The notes beneath the pieces are model-generated. The model was not told the DNA's origin. It was given only the letters and a program-made list of their open reading frames with translations, and searched no databases. A stretch of 64,000 nucleotides of DNA. Origin: Trogon surrucura (Eukaryota; Chordata; Aves; Trogoniformes; Trogonidae). The translations under genes and the position numbers were made by a program. Below are positions 26,666-40,029 of this stretch, one piece after another. The first letter of the stretch is position 1. Each line of letters starts with the position of its first letter. Location: assembly GCA_020746105.1 (NCBI GenBank), contig CM036622.1:42137477-42201476 (forward strand). The letters are read 5' to 3'.

Positions 26666-29600
26666 TCTATTTTTCTTTGTAAAACATGAAGAGAGAAGCC
26701 ACCCTATTTAGTATATTAACCCTGAATCACTTTCTCTAGGCAGCTATCTTTTTTTTTCCACCCAGGTATCCTGACCATTTGTTTCCTACATTCAGGATAA
26801 TTTTGGTCTTTTTCTAGTGCTATTTCTAGAATATTTCAGCCAGGGAGTGTGCCTTGCAAAGGGCTGAGTCAAGTTAGGTATATGTTTTATTATAAACATT
26901 TGCAGCAGTTATGCTAATTAGGAATAATATAATACTAATAGAAATTTGGTAGAAATTTTTGGCAGATCTAATTTAACCCACAGGGTTGAAGTGACTTAGA
27001 GACACCACAAATACAAGAAGCACTGGTTCCCTCCTGCAGGCAGCCTGCGTATTGCCTGGGGGAAGAACTGATTGTTAGCAAGGAAATCGTGATTTTTCTA
27101 AGTTTAATGAGGAAACCAATATTGTGTAAACTCAACTATTGATGATAACCAGAAAGTCTAAAGCTGTATTTCTCAACAAATTAGGTGCTTTGAGTAGCAC
27201 TGGAGCATGAAGGTTATCCAAAGCCAGGCAGAAGGCAGTGGAAACACTTGTGTTTTTTGTGAATTTTTTCCTTTACCTCCTCACTTCCCAAGGAGGTGTT
27301 TGAAGTTTTGTTAGGTTCAGGCATCAAGGAAAAATCAGAAAAGTAGCCAAAAGCAGATGCTTAAGAAAGAGTAATAAAACAGGGCAGTCATGTACTAATT
27401 CATTGTTTCAGCACCTGTCACTGTCAGGTTCCACAGTGCCTCATCTTAGATTGCCTCTTTTCTTATTAATTGTGCATTTTTAAAATAATGAGCTGATGTT
27501 TATGGAAGTGGAAAGATGGGGGTAAGGAAATGAACTTAAGTAATCTAACTGTAGACCCATGAACATTAAAGTCAATATTTTCCTCAACAATGAATTCTTC
27601 AAAACAATTTTCTTGAGAAATAATGATGTTTCAAATTTAACCTTTTGGTTTTAAAAGAGTTGCTGATGTTGCATGTTTCAGTATATTTCTGTGACTGAAG
27701 GCTCTCTATGTCCTTTTTCCAGACCTGTATTTTTTGAACAGATTTTCTCATTTTTAATGTTTTGTAAGGTTCCACAGTCTTGGTGTCAAGTTTAATACAC
27801 AATCCTTAATCTTGGGTTAAAGCATGAGAATGGATGAAAACTATAGGTATATACATACAAACATAAGTGTGAGTGTGTGTCCATATATGTAGGATAGCTT
27901 AGAGAGATTTTAGGAGAATGAAACCTGGAAATGGGTTTTCTAGTTTGTGGAAGTCTCCATTTCTTATATTACTAAAAGAAAGAGTGGGAAAGTGAGGATA
28001 ATGAGAAGTTGCGGAGAAGATAGTGCTCCAGGTGTACAAAGCATACAATGGCTTTTTTTTTGTGCTGGAGCGATGGGCGTGTTAGCAGGGGGACAAGAAG
28101 ATGATAACAGCACCGTGAGGCAATTCTGCACTTCATCTAAATGCTGTGCTAAGATTACTTTGCTGTGCCTTGCCATCTGGTACAGTTGGAGCATGTAGTG
28201 GCCCTTCCTACAGATCTTTGTAGGTGATAAATACCGGAGGAGAAGAGCAGTGTGGGTAGTGTGCAGAGAAGCGTGTCATGTGTCGTGGTTGAGTATCTCA
28301 CAGAAGAGGAAACTCGTGCTAGCAGAGAAACCAAAATGTCAGTTTGCTTCTTGAAGCACTTGGGTGGAGGTGTGCATTGATGGTGTGAGAACATGAAAGA
28401 GGAGGGCATGGCGTAACCTCCTCTTGTAGCTAGGGGAAGGAAAGAACATACAGATGATCCCATCTAGAAGTGACTGGTGGCAGCAAGATGCAGAAAGGGA
28501 CAGAAGCTACCTCAGCAGCTGGAGCCTGTACAGTTGGTCCCTTGGCCAATACTTCACAGATCGTAATGCCAATAGATGATAGTTCCATGGTGCCAATACG
28601 CCACTACCCAATATTTCCATGAAAAGGGGCACTAGAGGTAAAGCACCTCAGAGAGAAGTTTTGTTTTGGAGTAGTGGTTACTGTATAACCTCAGCTTAGG
28701 TGGGCAAGGAAACTGAGGTGGGCATCGACTGTATTGATGAGCTACCCTTTGTTTTTGAAATGAGTCAGGACCACATGGTCGTTTTGGTTGAACACTGCAG
28801 GTAACTGGGAGGTTTAATTTCTATCAAGTTATTTACTCTTTTCTTATGAAAGTGGCTTCAAGCAGATGCATTCACTGTTGGATTTTGACAAAGGGTGTGA
28901 TCTATAGTGGTCATTATTGCAAGTGAAACAAGAGAGGGAAAACTTGTGTTGGAGGCAGGCGTAGCTGTTGCAGAAATGCAGTGTCTGATACTGCCTTGTG
29001 GATTTATTTCGCTTTTTACTGCTTTAACTTCACTGGCAGGATTAGGTGTTTGAGACCATTTGCAAGGCAGGAAAAGGCATGGTTTCATGAAACTGTAGAA
29101 ATGGTTACACCGTAGGGGCTTACTATAATCATTCTGACCATTTGTCTTTCTCTTCTCTGAAAGTAGTGCATTTTAGCACCTGAGACATTTGATTTTTGTT
29201 ATATTTATGCCACTTTGTTCATATTGTAAATCCAGTTCCTTTTATTGTATGGTAAATTCTCAGGGGCAGCTATACCTATTTATTGTATTCCAACAAAATA
29301 AATAGCAGCATCAGCTGCAAGAAAGCCAAGTGACCTATCATGGTGAACTCCCCTCTAAAGAGAAACCATACTGAGACAAACTTGTGGTGAACACTGTAGG
29401 TTTATGGTATACGGTCTATTCCATGGTTATTTGTGCTGAAACTTGCTATAAATCTCACTCAGGCTCCGGAAGGAGAATTTGTCTGCCTCTTTTGAGGGAT
29501 TTGTGAAACTGTCTACAAATGAGTGATTTACCCTCTCTTCCTACTGAAAGGGAACAGGCTGCAACTTGGGATCAAATTGACCCCAGGACTCATAAACTTT

Positions 29601-32399
29601 GAAGCACTCCTCCCTTGGGTGAAATGGCTTTTTGTAGGAATTGGATTTGAGTTAACAGAACAGATAAAATCTCATGTTAGTTTTGTGCAGTTACATAGCA
29701 AAGGTGTAGTATCTAGTTTCTTTGTGAACTTTAGTTCCTGATAATGCAAACAAAGCTCAGTGACGTTTCTGTATCTTCCACACAACCTCGTGGAAGGAGG
29801 TTCGATCTGCAGTTTCCCTGATCTCTGACTGCATTGTCTTAAGCAGAAGGGAAGGGGTATGTGGTCAGACATGAAGCTGCCATTAGAGAAGCAGTCTGGC
29901 ACACAAGTCTGTGCAGATCCCTGGGGAGAGGGAGATGAAGATGTGAAGATGTTTTTCTGCAAAGGGGGGAGACACACCATCTAAAGCCTTGGCTGAACAT
30001 TGTTGCCTGAGCAGCACTTGTTATAGTTCTGACTTCAGGAAGAAGGGCAGCTGGACTTTTGAAAATAAATGTTGTGCACTGAGAAGATTTTTGTAATGCC
30101 AGTTTCAATTCTACAAGGAAAAATAACTCCAGAAGTTCACAAAATTTGCCAGTGCTTGGCAGAGAGGGGTTCACAGCCACATACATCTTGCTGTGGGCTG
30201 CTGGAGCTCTATGCCTTTTTGATGCTCTTGCAGCTGTAGCTCCCTGCTCTGCCTCTTCTCTTCAGTTTGTGTTCATGAGAGAGCTCCACGGTGCTGCTTT
30301 GAGTACCAGAGCCAGCATCAGTGCAGAAGCTGTAAGGATTAAAAAAAGAGCCTTCCTGCATTACTGTCACCTCACTATCATCAGCTTCATTTTCATGTAG
30401 TGATGACTCAGGTGAGAGGGAGGTACCTAGTTTCGGCTGAAAGAGACATGAGGAAAAAAGAAAGGCATTAGCTACTTTTTGTATTTATTATGAACTTAAT
30501 TAAGAAAAAATAAATCTTCCATGAGAGCAGGGCATCTGCTGCTTTTTCCAAATGTAGCACATTTGCCAATCTTTGTTTAAATAAGAAGGAAAGCAGTAGG
30601 TGGAAAATGTAAGTGGATTCTTACGTCATTCGCGTTATTTGAAGCTCACATCATGGATGCTTCTTTCTTATGCAAAGAGATAGCTCAACGATAGCAGTGA
30701 AGAAGGGGTTGTACATACAAAGCTTTGTGAAAAAGAGAGTTGGGGTGGAAAACAGACCGTACAAACATTCAGCGAAGGCTGAAGCCCGCAACATCAGCGG
30801 GTCCCTCTCCACCTGATGCTGGCTCCTTCCACGCCTGCCTGCTGAAGGAAAGGGCTCTGAGGCCTGAGGGCAGAGCAAAGGCCTGGGAGATACAGCTCAG
30901 GGAGGAAGGGTGGTGGGCTTGCTGCAAAAGTGTGTGCGCATACAGTAGGAGCTCATAAGGAATGAAGTTTTGCTCATTATACTGGTCATGGAAAGGTCTG
31001 TTTTCTTGTTAGCACGTCTTAACCTAATAAATTCATTTCCCAAGTACAATTCATTTCTCTTGCCTGCTGCAAACCTTTGCCAGTTTATTTGTTTTTATGG
31101 TATACCAAAAACACAGGGCTTTAGACAACAAGTTAGAGAGTTTGGTAAACTCCATATAGCATGCCTGCATGATGCACATTCAAGATTAAAATTCTCATTT
31201 TCATAGTTGTTCTGGATTAAATAAGAGTCATGATCTTATTTATTGTGGCTTTTTTTTTCCCCAGTAAAATCTGCATTATTAAAATCCTACTTAGATCTTT
31301 CGTATACCTGCCATTCTCAAGCAATAACTAGCTTTAACTACACAGCATTATGGTTCTTTTTCACATTTCTGAATAAAATATCTGTTTTCATATGTATAAA
31401 GGAATAAAATGTAGCACAACTGTTATAGAGACAGTGCAGAATTAGTCTTGATGGAGCACAGTGTAGAAATGGGACCAATAAATATTATCTTTAAGCAAAA
31501 AAATCAGTGGCGTGTAAGTATATAAGATTATTAGAGTGCTGTGATCCTGAAAATATTCTCATTCGTATTCCTGTTAATATTTAATTTGTATTAAAAATAT
31601 TGTAGATACAGCTGTACAGTTCCATGAGCTGCTTTTTTAATCACCTTAATACAGCACGCATTCTGCTTTACCATAGTAGACTGGATTTGGCTAGGAAAGT
31701 TAAAACAGAAGATGAAGTATTTGGTGGCTTAATGATAAATTATATTGCTATCATTAGGAAAAAAAACCCACAACAGCGGGTTGGAAACCCTCTGCAGCGA
31801 TCCACAGGTATCACAAGACCTTTCAGATGTCTTCTGATGGCATGCAGGAGCATCATGTCAGATAATGAGAGAAAGGACTGGGTTTACACATCGGATTACA
31901 TGACAGCAGATGGACTTTAGGACTAGAGCTCGAACTCACCGTCTCAGAGCCCTTATCTAAGTACAAGACAGGGTGCAAAACTTTGTACTGCGGTGCAGTA
32001 CAGCAGTATCTTCCTTCCAGGTAGTCATGCACTTGTGCATGCATTTGCAATACAAGTAATGTAGCTCTACAGACTGTTTTTTTCTTGTTGGAAGAGGACA
32101 AAATTGGTCAGTGGGACAAGGTATCTACTGCCCAGCTGCCCGCTAGGTGGGATTATGGCCTGGAAAAGAAACCAGGCATTGCACTGCAATAGATGAGTTA
32201 CAGGCTATTTGTGGAGGAGTGTGAAGAGGGAGTTAAGTACGTGACTCACACTCCATGCACATGGGCTCATCACAGTTAAGGGGAAGCAGAGATTTGCAAA
32301 TCACATATGCTGACTGTCAGTGAAAAATCGTAACTAGAAGGAAGGCTTCTGGTGGGCTACTGTGAAGGATCAGGAGTAAGCCTGATATTATTTAGCATT
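26666..32399. other. Intronic stretch without recognised genes
   Basis: About 5.7 kb with no exon or transposon that I can name. Open frames of about 100 codons on both strands around 28-30.4 kb have no recognised domain. Confidence 0.5.
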
Positions 32400-33075
32400 T
32401 TCATGTGCAGTTAAGAACCAAGTACGAAATGATTACTCATAAAATCTGTGGATAACACAAAGCTTGGCAGAATGGTAAATTTTGTTTCAGAAAAGTAGTC
32501 TTTATTGGTTGGTAACTTGGGTTTAGTCAAAGAGATACAGCCAAAAGGCAAATTATAGCTAGGGACTAGTTAAAGACACAAAATTGAGGAGAATAAGAGT
32601 TTTAAAGGTTATCAGTAGAGAATTGATTTCACAGCAGAAGGTAACATCTTTGAGAGTAATATGAATGCATTTTGTCATGTTCCTGAGGTGTTTTTAAGGG
32701 AGGTATGCAATAGATGGATGTAGTTTAGAAAGTATCTGAGGGCTGGGAAAAGTGCTTGATACTGTGAAACCTAATCTGTTGTTTAGATCAGCAGGCAGAC
32801 TAAGAGATGACTTCTTGTGTGGTGTATAAATGAGCAGGGAGAGAGAAAGTAGTCACAAAAGACTCTTTAATCTGTTGGACTGAGGTTTAATAAGATCTGG
32901 TAGCTGGAAGCCAACGCCAGAAAAATTCAAATGAGCAATCTGGCATAAATTCTTCTCAGAAGGGTGCTTAGCTATTGAAAAACCTAACATGAGAAGTGAG
33001 GAATTTTTTGTGCTCTTTCAGATCAAGACTGAGTCCCTTCTTGGAAGATATTCTATAGTTAAATACTACTACAAA
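32400..33075 (+). mobile_element. Ancient CR1-like LINE fragment
   Basis: Highly diverged + strand sequence with recognisable CR1 landmarks: a gataacacaaagcttggcag block near the start (FADDTKLGG region), a taagatctggtagctggaag block and a gatcaagactgagtccctt block typical of CR1-like 3' regions, ending near gatattctatagttaaata. No open frame survives. It appears to be one of the oldest insertions in the window. Confidence 0.55.
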
Positions 33076-35485
33076 TTACAGGAGTTTCTATAGAAAAATA
33101 TAATGGTCTCTTATACAGCTGATCACGCTATATAATTTAGTAGTTAGCCCTATATTTGGCCTTTATTTTATGAACATACAATAGAAATGGTAGCTTTCAT
33201 GTTAGTATGGGTCTTTTGAGAATTTAAGCCTATTTATAAACTGAAGTGACATATTTATAGTTGTATTGTTTAATGGGATACACCAGCTGTTTTGAAATCA
33301 GTCCTGATCACTTACCCTAAAGCAAATCTTTAGTACTGAGAAAACTGGTGCCTGGACCAAATATACTCAGGTATTAATTGCTCTTCTCTGGGTTATTATG
33401 AAGGCCAAAAATTACAACAATACTCTTGAAAAACTGAGTCTTTGTCTGAGCAGTGGTAACCAACCACCAGTGACATAAAATGCTGTGTTGTAACATACAC
33501 AGGGGTGAAGCTTGTCGGTGTTGTGCCAATCCGCCAGTTGGTGAGTTATCCTCAGATATGCCTTTCTGAAAGGTGTCTAGAGAATTTTAGATGCAAATGT
33601 GTTAGATCCATAATCTGAACTGGAAAGGGCAAGACAACGCTGCCTGAAGTTCAGGAATACATAGAGAGTAGGTTCTGAAGAAAGCTTCAGTATTTTTTAA
33701 TTCAGTTGCACGTACCACGCTATTCCTTTCAGACTGTATCTGTAATATTGTCAATCAAAAATTACCACCAAAAAGTGTGTTAAAAATTAAAACTCTTTTG
33801 CTGTTGCAGAGTATTACAGTACACTGCACTGGCAGGTTTTACATACAGCTGAGTTTTAGATTTTCTTGACTTGAGTCGTACCTCTTCCACACACACAATG
33901 TGAGCCTCCGTACATAATTGTAGTTAATTGTATATGGTTCAAGCTGGAGCTTCTGTTTCTGGGCAAATCTAAACATACTAGCAGTTAATAACCTGTATAA
34001 AATTTGGAGTGCTTATTTCTAATGTGTGAATTAAATTAGCTAGCGGCACTGAGTTACTCAAGGGCCTCTGGGTCTCTTTCCAGCCATCACCACGGTTATG
34101 CTCTGGCAATTCACAGCAGCGCAGTTGTCCTGGTGGAGCCATGTTCTGCACTTGGCCTCTGTAACAGCAACATCTATTATTTTCCTGCGATCTTCTTGAG
34201 CAAAACATTCTTTTGCCCCCTTGCCAGGATTTCAGGGAGATGCTGCTTTTTCCTCCTTGGTGTGCCTGAAGGAGGTTACAGCTTTGCATGAGTGCAGGGC
34301 TGCTGGTGGTGAAGCCCTTGCTGTTGGCAGCTATTGCCTCAAACGCTGGCTTGCACAGAGTTGCTGGGAAGTGGCAGCCGCTCTTGTGACCACAAATCTT
34401 CCTAAGTTTTTTGTTTCTCCTTGCCTATCCTTTTATATATCAGTTAAGCCCTGCTGACTCTGGCATCGGTTTTCACCAATGCAGATGTTCTTGTTTTCAG
34501 CTTTCTATTCTAAAAAATGTCAGGCAGAGGCAACCAAGGGTTCATTGGTGCTGCCTTATTGCTGTCCATGGAAAAGGGACTTTCTCTGCTATGCTTTTCA
34601 GCAGTACTTTGACATCATTTTCTACTGTTCAACTGTGAATAATGAATATTGGAATTACATGTCTGAAGTCATGCTTCGGTTCAAGCTATGTGAGTTCGTG
34701 CCCTCTAAACAAGGGCAAATGTCGGAAGGTAGCGTGGCAGTGTCACCAGAGCTAGTAAAAAGAGAGTTGATACATCTAAGCATGGAATGTTTGGTCTCAT
34801 TGTCTCCCTGTAATAAAGCTAATAATCTATGAACTGTTTATTTCCAGAGATATCGACCAAATCTGTGTCCACATCTTGGCAGATTTTTGCTTCTACTTGA
34901 CACATCTTTCTAGTTCTGGCATGTGACAAGCTTTTAGAACTTTGTTGATGCTACTGTTCGCATTTGTTTTATAAAATTATGTATTGAACTTTATATTTGA
35001 AATTATTTTTTATTATAAACTGTGTAGCTCTCCTATGGTTTACTTCAGTCCATAAAAGACCATCATGTATTCCTTCTGACGTATTTCTGTAGCACCTCAG
35101 AAATCACTCTCTTGTTGCCTTTGAACAAAACTCCTTATTGTGCTGAGAGCTTTGAAACTGCTAAAAGAGCTGGAATTACACTGTCCCAGCCATCCCTTAG
35201 TAACAGCCTTAATTACTTTATGAGGATCTTTCCTCAGCAATAAGTCAACCTTCTATCTTAGACTGGACAGGCTTTTTTTTTTTCCTTTTAAATCGGATTA
35301 ACATAATCCAGCTCTGGGCTTTGCTCCTCTGCGCTTTTTCAAATGCTTTGGAGAGTGTGGCTGCAATGACCAAATCTCTCCCAGGTTTTTATTCCATTTG
35401 GGAATCAGACTTTGCTAGCTGAGAAAATAGCCTATGTATCGCTCTGGGAATCACTGAGACCAACAGTATACCTAAGACTGCCAGG
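33076..35485. other. Intronic stretch without recognised genes
   Basis: No exon or transposon recognised. Several 60-117 codon open frames at 34.2-34.8 kb overlap in different frames and look random. Confidence 0.5.
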
Positions 35486-35668
35486 TTCATCACTAAACCA
35501 TGTCCCTAAGTGCCACTTGTACATGTCTTTTAAATACCTCCAGGGATGGTGATTCAGTCACTTCCCTGAACAGTCTGTTTAAATGCTTAAACAACCCTTT
35601 CAATGAAGATTTTTTTTTGCTAATATCCAATCTAAACCTCCCCTGGCGCAGCGTGAGGCCAACTTGAG
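35486..35668 (-). mobile_element. CR1 LINE 3' fragment
   Basis: Read on the + strand it has the CR1 reverse-complement blocks cactaaaccatgtccct, aaatacctccagggatggtg and taatatccaatctaaacctc. These correspond to the C-terminal RT region and 3' UTR; the last tail repeats are missing. Diverged. Confidence 0.8.
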
Positions 35669-38600
35669 CAAAAAAACCCTATCTGTTAATAAATAGCTGA
35701 GGTGCAGACCTCACTAACATATAGCTGTGATGCTTCCAGTCCTGACACTGGTGTGCCTTGTGCTGATACAGCATTTCTGTATCATGTCCCACAATGTCTC
35801 CTGAAGATGAGAGTAATGCACAGTTGCCTCAGCATTTGGCTTAGCCCATGCTCTCCAGATTTTCCCTGGTTAGAACATCTAAATATTTCTTTCACATTCT
35901 TACTTAAATTGTAGCCTTTTACAGAGACAGGGCTGCACTTTTAGCTAATCTCCATATCCCTTCTGGAGAACCAGACCTACCTACTCCCTCGCTTGTTTTT
36001 CAGACCAGGAAGTGACTCTTCCCTCACTTACACTATTGCCATGTGTTGGGCAGCATAAATTGCTGAAGTCATGAAACTGTAGGTCATTTTGACACTTATG
36101 ACACTATTGTGGTCTGCTAGGAGTTGCCTGTTCCTTGCCTCTCCAAAGAAGGGTATAACCAAGAGTGAGGCGTGCTTTTATCCTCTAAATTCCTACATGT
36201 TTTTATTGGTAAAAGCTATAAACTGAATCTTTTCCAATTATGTATTTATCCATATGAATATTTAACTTACCAGCTTACAGAATATTTGCTCACCACTTAA
36301 CTCCAAAACTACACTATGCATTTACTTTGAGCACTAAGTAGTATTTTGGGTGCACTTTGGCTTGTCTGCCTTGGACCACCTTAAGGTTAATGGTATGATA
36401 TTTTGTTGGTTCATTCATCCCTGCTGTGGAGCCAGCAGTGTTGATGGTTTAGTCCTGTGCAGGATGAGATTGCTCAGCTGAAGCAAGCAGACTTGTTATT
36501 CTTCAGCCTTTCTTCAAACAGTGGGCATGCAATTAGATAAAGCATATCCTTCAAACGCTAGCCACGGTGTTTGAAAAACTTAGATTCCTTGTCTAGTGCC
36601 ATCAGGTGCAATGCAGTTTTTGTTGTAGATTCCTCTGCATGCCTTTTTGTCCCACCAGTCTTCTGATGCCAGGTTGTATTTAGGTAATTCATTTGCTAGG
36701 CAAATCCTAGTGGCTTTTTAAAGGACTGCTTCTGGGATCCCAGTAAATCCCTTCTGAGTTTTTTCAGTCATTTATCAGCCACAACCAGGTCTATTACTAA
36801 GCTGCACAACCTCAAATAACAAGACAGTTCACCATAGGTATGTTAAAAATTCTCTTGTTCCCACGTTCTTTTGGGTGTTTGTGTAAAATACCACTTTCAT
36901 GAAGAAATGTCTGCACTTTCAAATTTCAGCATCACAGTTTCGTAGCTGGCTGTCACCCTCTGCCTGCTGCTTGCCCCTTGGTGCTCCTGCTTGCACGCAC
37001 GCACCTTGCCTGACTTTGAAGGATTCACCGGTTTCAACTCCAGGCACTATGAAACTACCAAAATGCTCCTTGAGCTGAGAAAGATAGGTTGGCCACAGAG
37101 AGCTAAGAGGTATCAGTATTTTCTTTGTTTTCCTTCTGCAGTGCTCAGAAACCATGCAGAACCAAGGTCCGCTTTATCCAGTGGGCACAATCCAGAGTTC
37201 CTCAGCAGGAGGGACACAGCCACCAGCTGCAGTCACTTGCTGCCAGACCTCCCTGAAGATGCAGCCCCCCACAGCTGGCAAGCATGGTCTTGTGTAGGGT
37301 GTGTGTGTTAACCCTGCAGTCCATCCAGAGTGCATGGGCTTTCTGGAAAAAAAACAACAGCAAACAAACAAACAAAAAACCAAACCCAAAGCCCTTTAGA
37401 CTTCATCTGTGTGTCTTTTTGTAAGAAAAAAGGTGGAATTTATAAATCAAGTCAGCGGACTTTGTAGTTGTTTTTCACACCTTGTTACTAGAAGCATAGT
37501 GGCTCTATTAAAGCCACTGACAGAGGTCATCCTGAAAAACCCAAACAATCGTGTTTCTTCCAAATTCCAGAAGTGTTCCCTCAGCTTCTGGAACGACCAT
37601 AAAACTGTCGAGAATAGCAAAATTGGGTAAACTGAAAGATACTGGACATGAAAATGAGTGAAGTGTGTTTGTAGGTATCTTCTCAGAAGGCAATGAGCAT
37701 TTAAGCTTAGCTGTTTGCTGACTCGTGGCAGCCTGGATGCAGCCCTTGCAGGCTCAGCTGCACGCAGAGCTGGCAGCACGCCCTGCCCTGGAAAGCCCCA
37801 CGTCTGTCACCGTGCATCTGCATTAGAATGCAAAGTCAGAGTCATCAATGTCACTTGCAAGACTTGTCAGATAGAATACGGAAGCCAAGTATGTATCTCA
37901 GGACTATTTTCAGTAAAAACAAACTGTGTTTCCTATTCCTTTTCAAATCAGTGTTCAGTTAGACTAAGATAATTTGCTTTATTTTCTTTTTCATGCTGTA
38001 TGAAAAACCACATTTAAGCTGCTTGTTGTATTTCAAGAGTCTTGAATCTGGTTCTTGTGTGATTAGCACTTGTTGCATGGATGTCACCAATTTAGGTCAA
38101 TGCATGATTATTAAGAAGAAAATCTTATTAATTCCCCCTTTTTTTTTCCCCCATTTATTTCTTTGGGTTATTTGGTTGTGAGGCAAGGTTGTTGCCACTG
38201 CATTTCTTAGCACTGTTTGGTGTCTTTCTGACTGAAATATTTCTTTTAAAACAAATCATGGCTATCAACACTTCTGTGACCTCAGAATGGAGCTGTAACT
38301 CTTCGTCCTTCCTTCATCTTTGCAGATTTTATGGAGCTTTGAGCTTACTGTGTTTTCCTCTCATTCTGTTCAGTCCATTTTGCTGTCAGTAGGGTCTCAT
38401 TGCTGCATACGGGTAGATTGCCTGGGTCTGCATCTTTCACATCTTTTACATTTGATTTCAGGGAGAGTCTCTGAGTGTTTTGTCTATCTCATAGCAATAA
38501 GCCTTTCTTATTTCTGAAAATTGTGGAATTTGGATTAGCTTTCTGTGTGCTGGCATAATGTTCCTTCATAATGGCAGAATAGTTCTAATTTAGTTTATCT

Positions 38601-39063
38601 TTGAATAGACACATTATTCTTGTTTTTCTAGACTGGCTTAAAAGCTTGACAGCTAAACCTTTGACTGTAATTTAAATTGTCATTTTTTTCATTATTTTTT
38701 GGTGAACACACAAAGCAACAGTTTTCAGGGTTCACCTTGTCAGATGATGCTATTTCTTCATGTTCATATGAGAACACAGAAATAGTGTTTCTTGCAGCTG
38801 AATTTTTAAACTTTAATATTTTATTGCAGAATGACAAATGAACAGTGTTTCATTTATTTATTGAAGTTTTATATTGCATTGATATATATATAACCTTGCA
38901 GAAGAGTATGAGTGTTGTATCATGCTCTTCATTCAGTGTTGTCTAGTGATAAATTTGGAAAATAAAAGTGAAAAGGTATACTTTAATGGGCCCCTAAGAG
39001 CAGAGTTTGCAATACTGCATGGAATATTCAGTCAAAGTTCTGAAGAAGTTCATAGAACAAATT
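35669..39063. other. Intronic stretch without recognised genes
   Basis: Nothing nameable apart from a short CAAA microsatellite at 37361-37380. Open frames are under 115 codons. Confidence 0.5.
37361..37380. repeat. (CAAA)n microsatellite
   Basis: About four CAAA-like units directly after an A-rich run, a common form of simple repeat. Confidence 0.7.
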
Positions 39064-39845
39064 TGTCCTGGGTTTAGCTAAAACCCCAGTTCTATTTAGT
39101 GATTTTTACTTTCCAGTTCAGTCTCTTCTAAAAGGCTGCACTTTCTGAAGTCAGCAGCATGTTTTTGCAGACAGTGTGTGCTACTGGCAGGGATAACACC
39201 TGATGTTTACAGTTACTGCCTGGCACTGGTATGCAGAAAGGCTCCTGCTGATACTTATTCCTACAGTGACCAAGGCCACTGCTGGCTCTTGTGTGCCACG
39301 CTGGGGGTGCTGGGTAGTAAGAGGGGTCACAAGGAAGTAAAAGGTTGCACCTCTGGGGGGTAATAGACAGGACAGGTGACCAACAAGAATATTCCATCCC
39401 ATATACGTCATATTTAGTATAAATTGAGTGATCACAAGAGTTTGGGCCCTTTTCTGCAATGGCCGGTGTCTGGAGAGGACTCCATCTGACCTCCTGCTTT
39501 TGATCCTGATCCTGAGTTCCCGAATCCAGCTCCCTGTATCCAGCTCCCGCCGCCACTGAGCCTGGGGCTTCCCCAGTGCCTCCTGCTCTGCAGCACCAGT
39601 GGGGATTGCTATAGGGGGCGGGGGCAGTTTGGTATTGGGCTACTACCTATAGTTGTATATAGTTCTTTACTTTTGTCATTTCACTGTTATTTCTACTATT
39701 GTTTCATTAAAACTGTTCTAGTTTTTCTTCTCTAACCCGTAAGTCTCTCTGCCTCATTCCCTTTTCTCTTCCCATTTGCGGGGGAAAGAGGAGATTAGAG
39801 AGCGTCTGTCCCTGTTAGTGGCCAGCCCAGGCTTAACCCATGACA
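39064..39845 (+). mobile_element. Solo LTR of an ERVL-type endogenous retrovirus
   Basis: A 782-bp LTR starting TGTCCTGGG and ending TGACA, flanked by a perfect 5-bp target duplication AAATT (39059-39063 and 39846-39850). Inside, a TATA-like TATAAAT lies near 39417 and an ATTAAA polyadenylation-like signal near 39707. It closely matches, in inverse orientation, the LTR at 62478-63270, which is attached to an ERVL-like integrase remnant; this supports the family assignment. No internal retroviral sequence adjoins it, so it is a solo LTR left by recombination between the two LTRs of a provirus. The 5-bp duplication fits ERVL (class III) elements. Confidence 0.92.
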
Positions 39846-40029
39846 AAATTATACAAAAGAGCTTCCAATGCTAACTATACTTTAATGCTAATACACTTCT
39901 AAAATATACTAAATCTTGAGATTTAAAGTCTGAATAAAAAGCTTCTTGCAAAAAAAAGCATACTAAGAAAGCATTAGTGGCTTCTGAGTTTCTTCCATCT
40001 ATCTATACATCTGTATACTGAGTGCACAA

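Noticed and set aside
33430..33560. Sequence resembling a hAT terminal repeat (cagtggtaaccaaccaccag)
   Set aside because: No matching second terminus and no target duplication could be identified.
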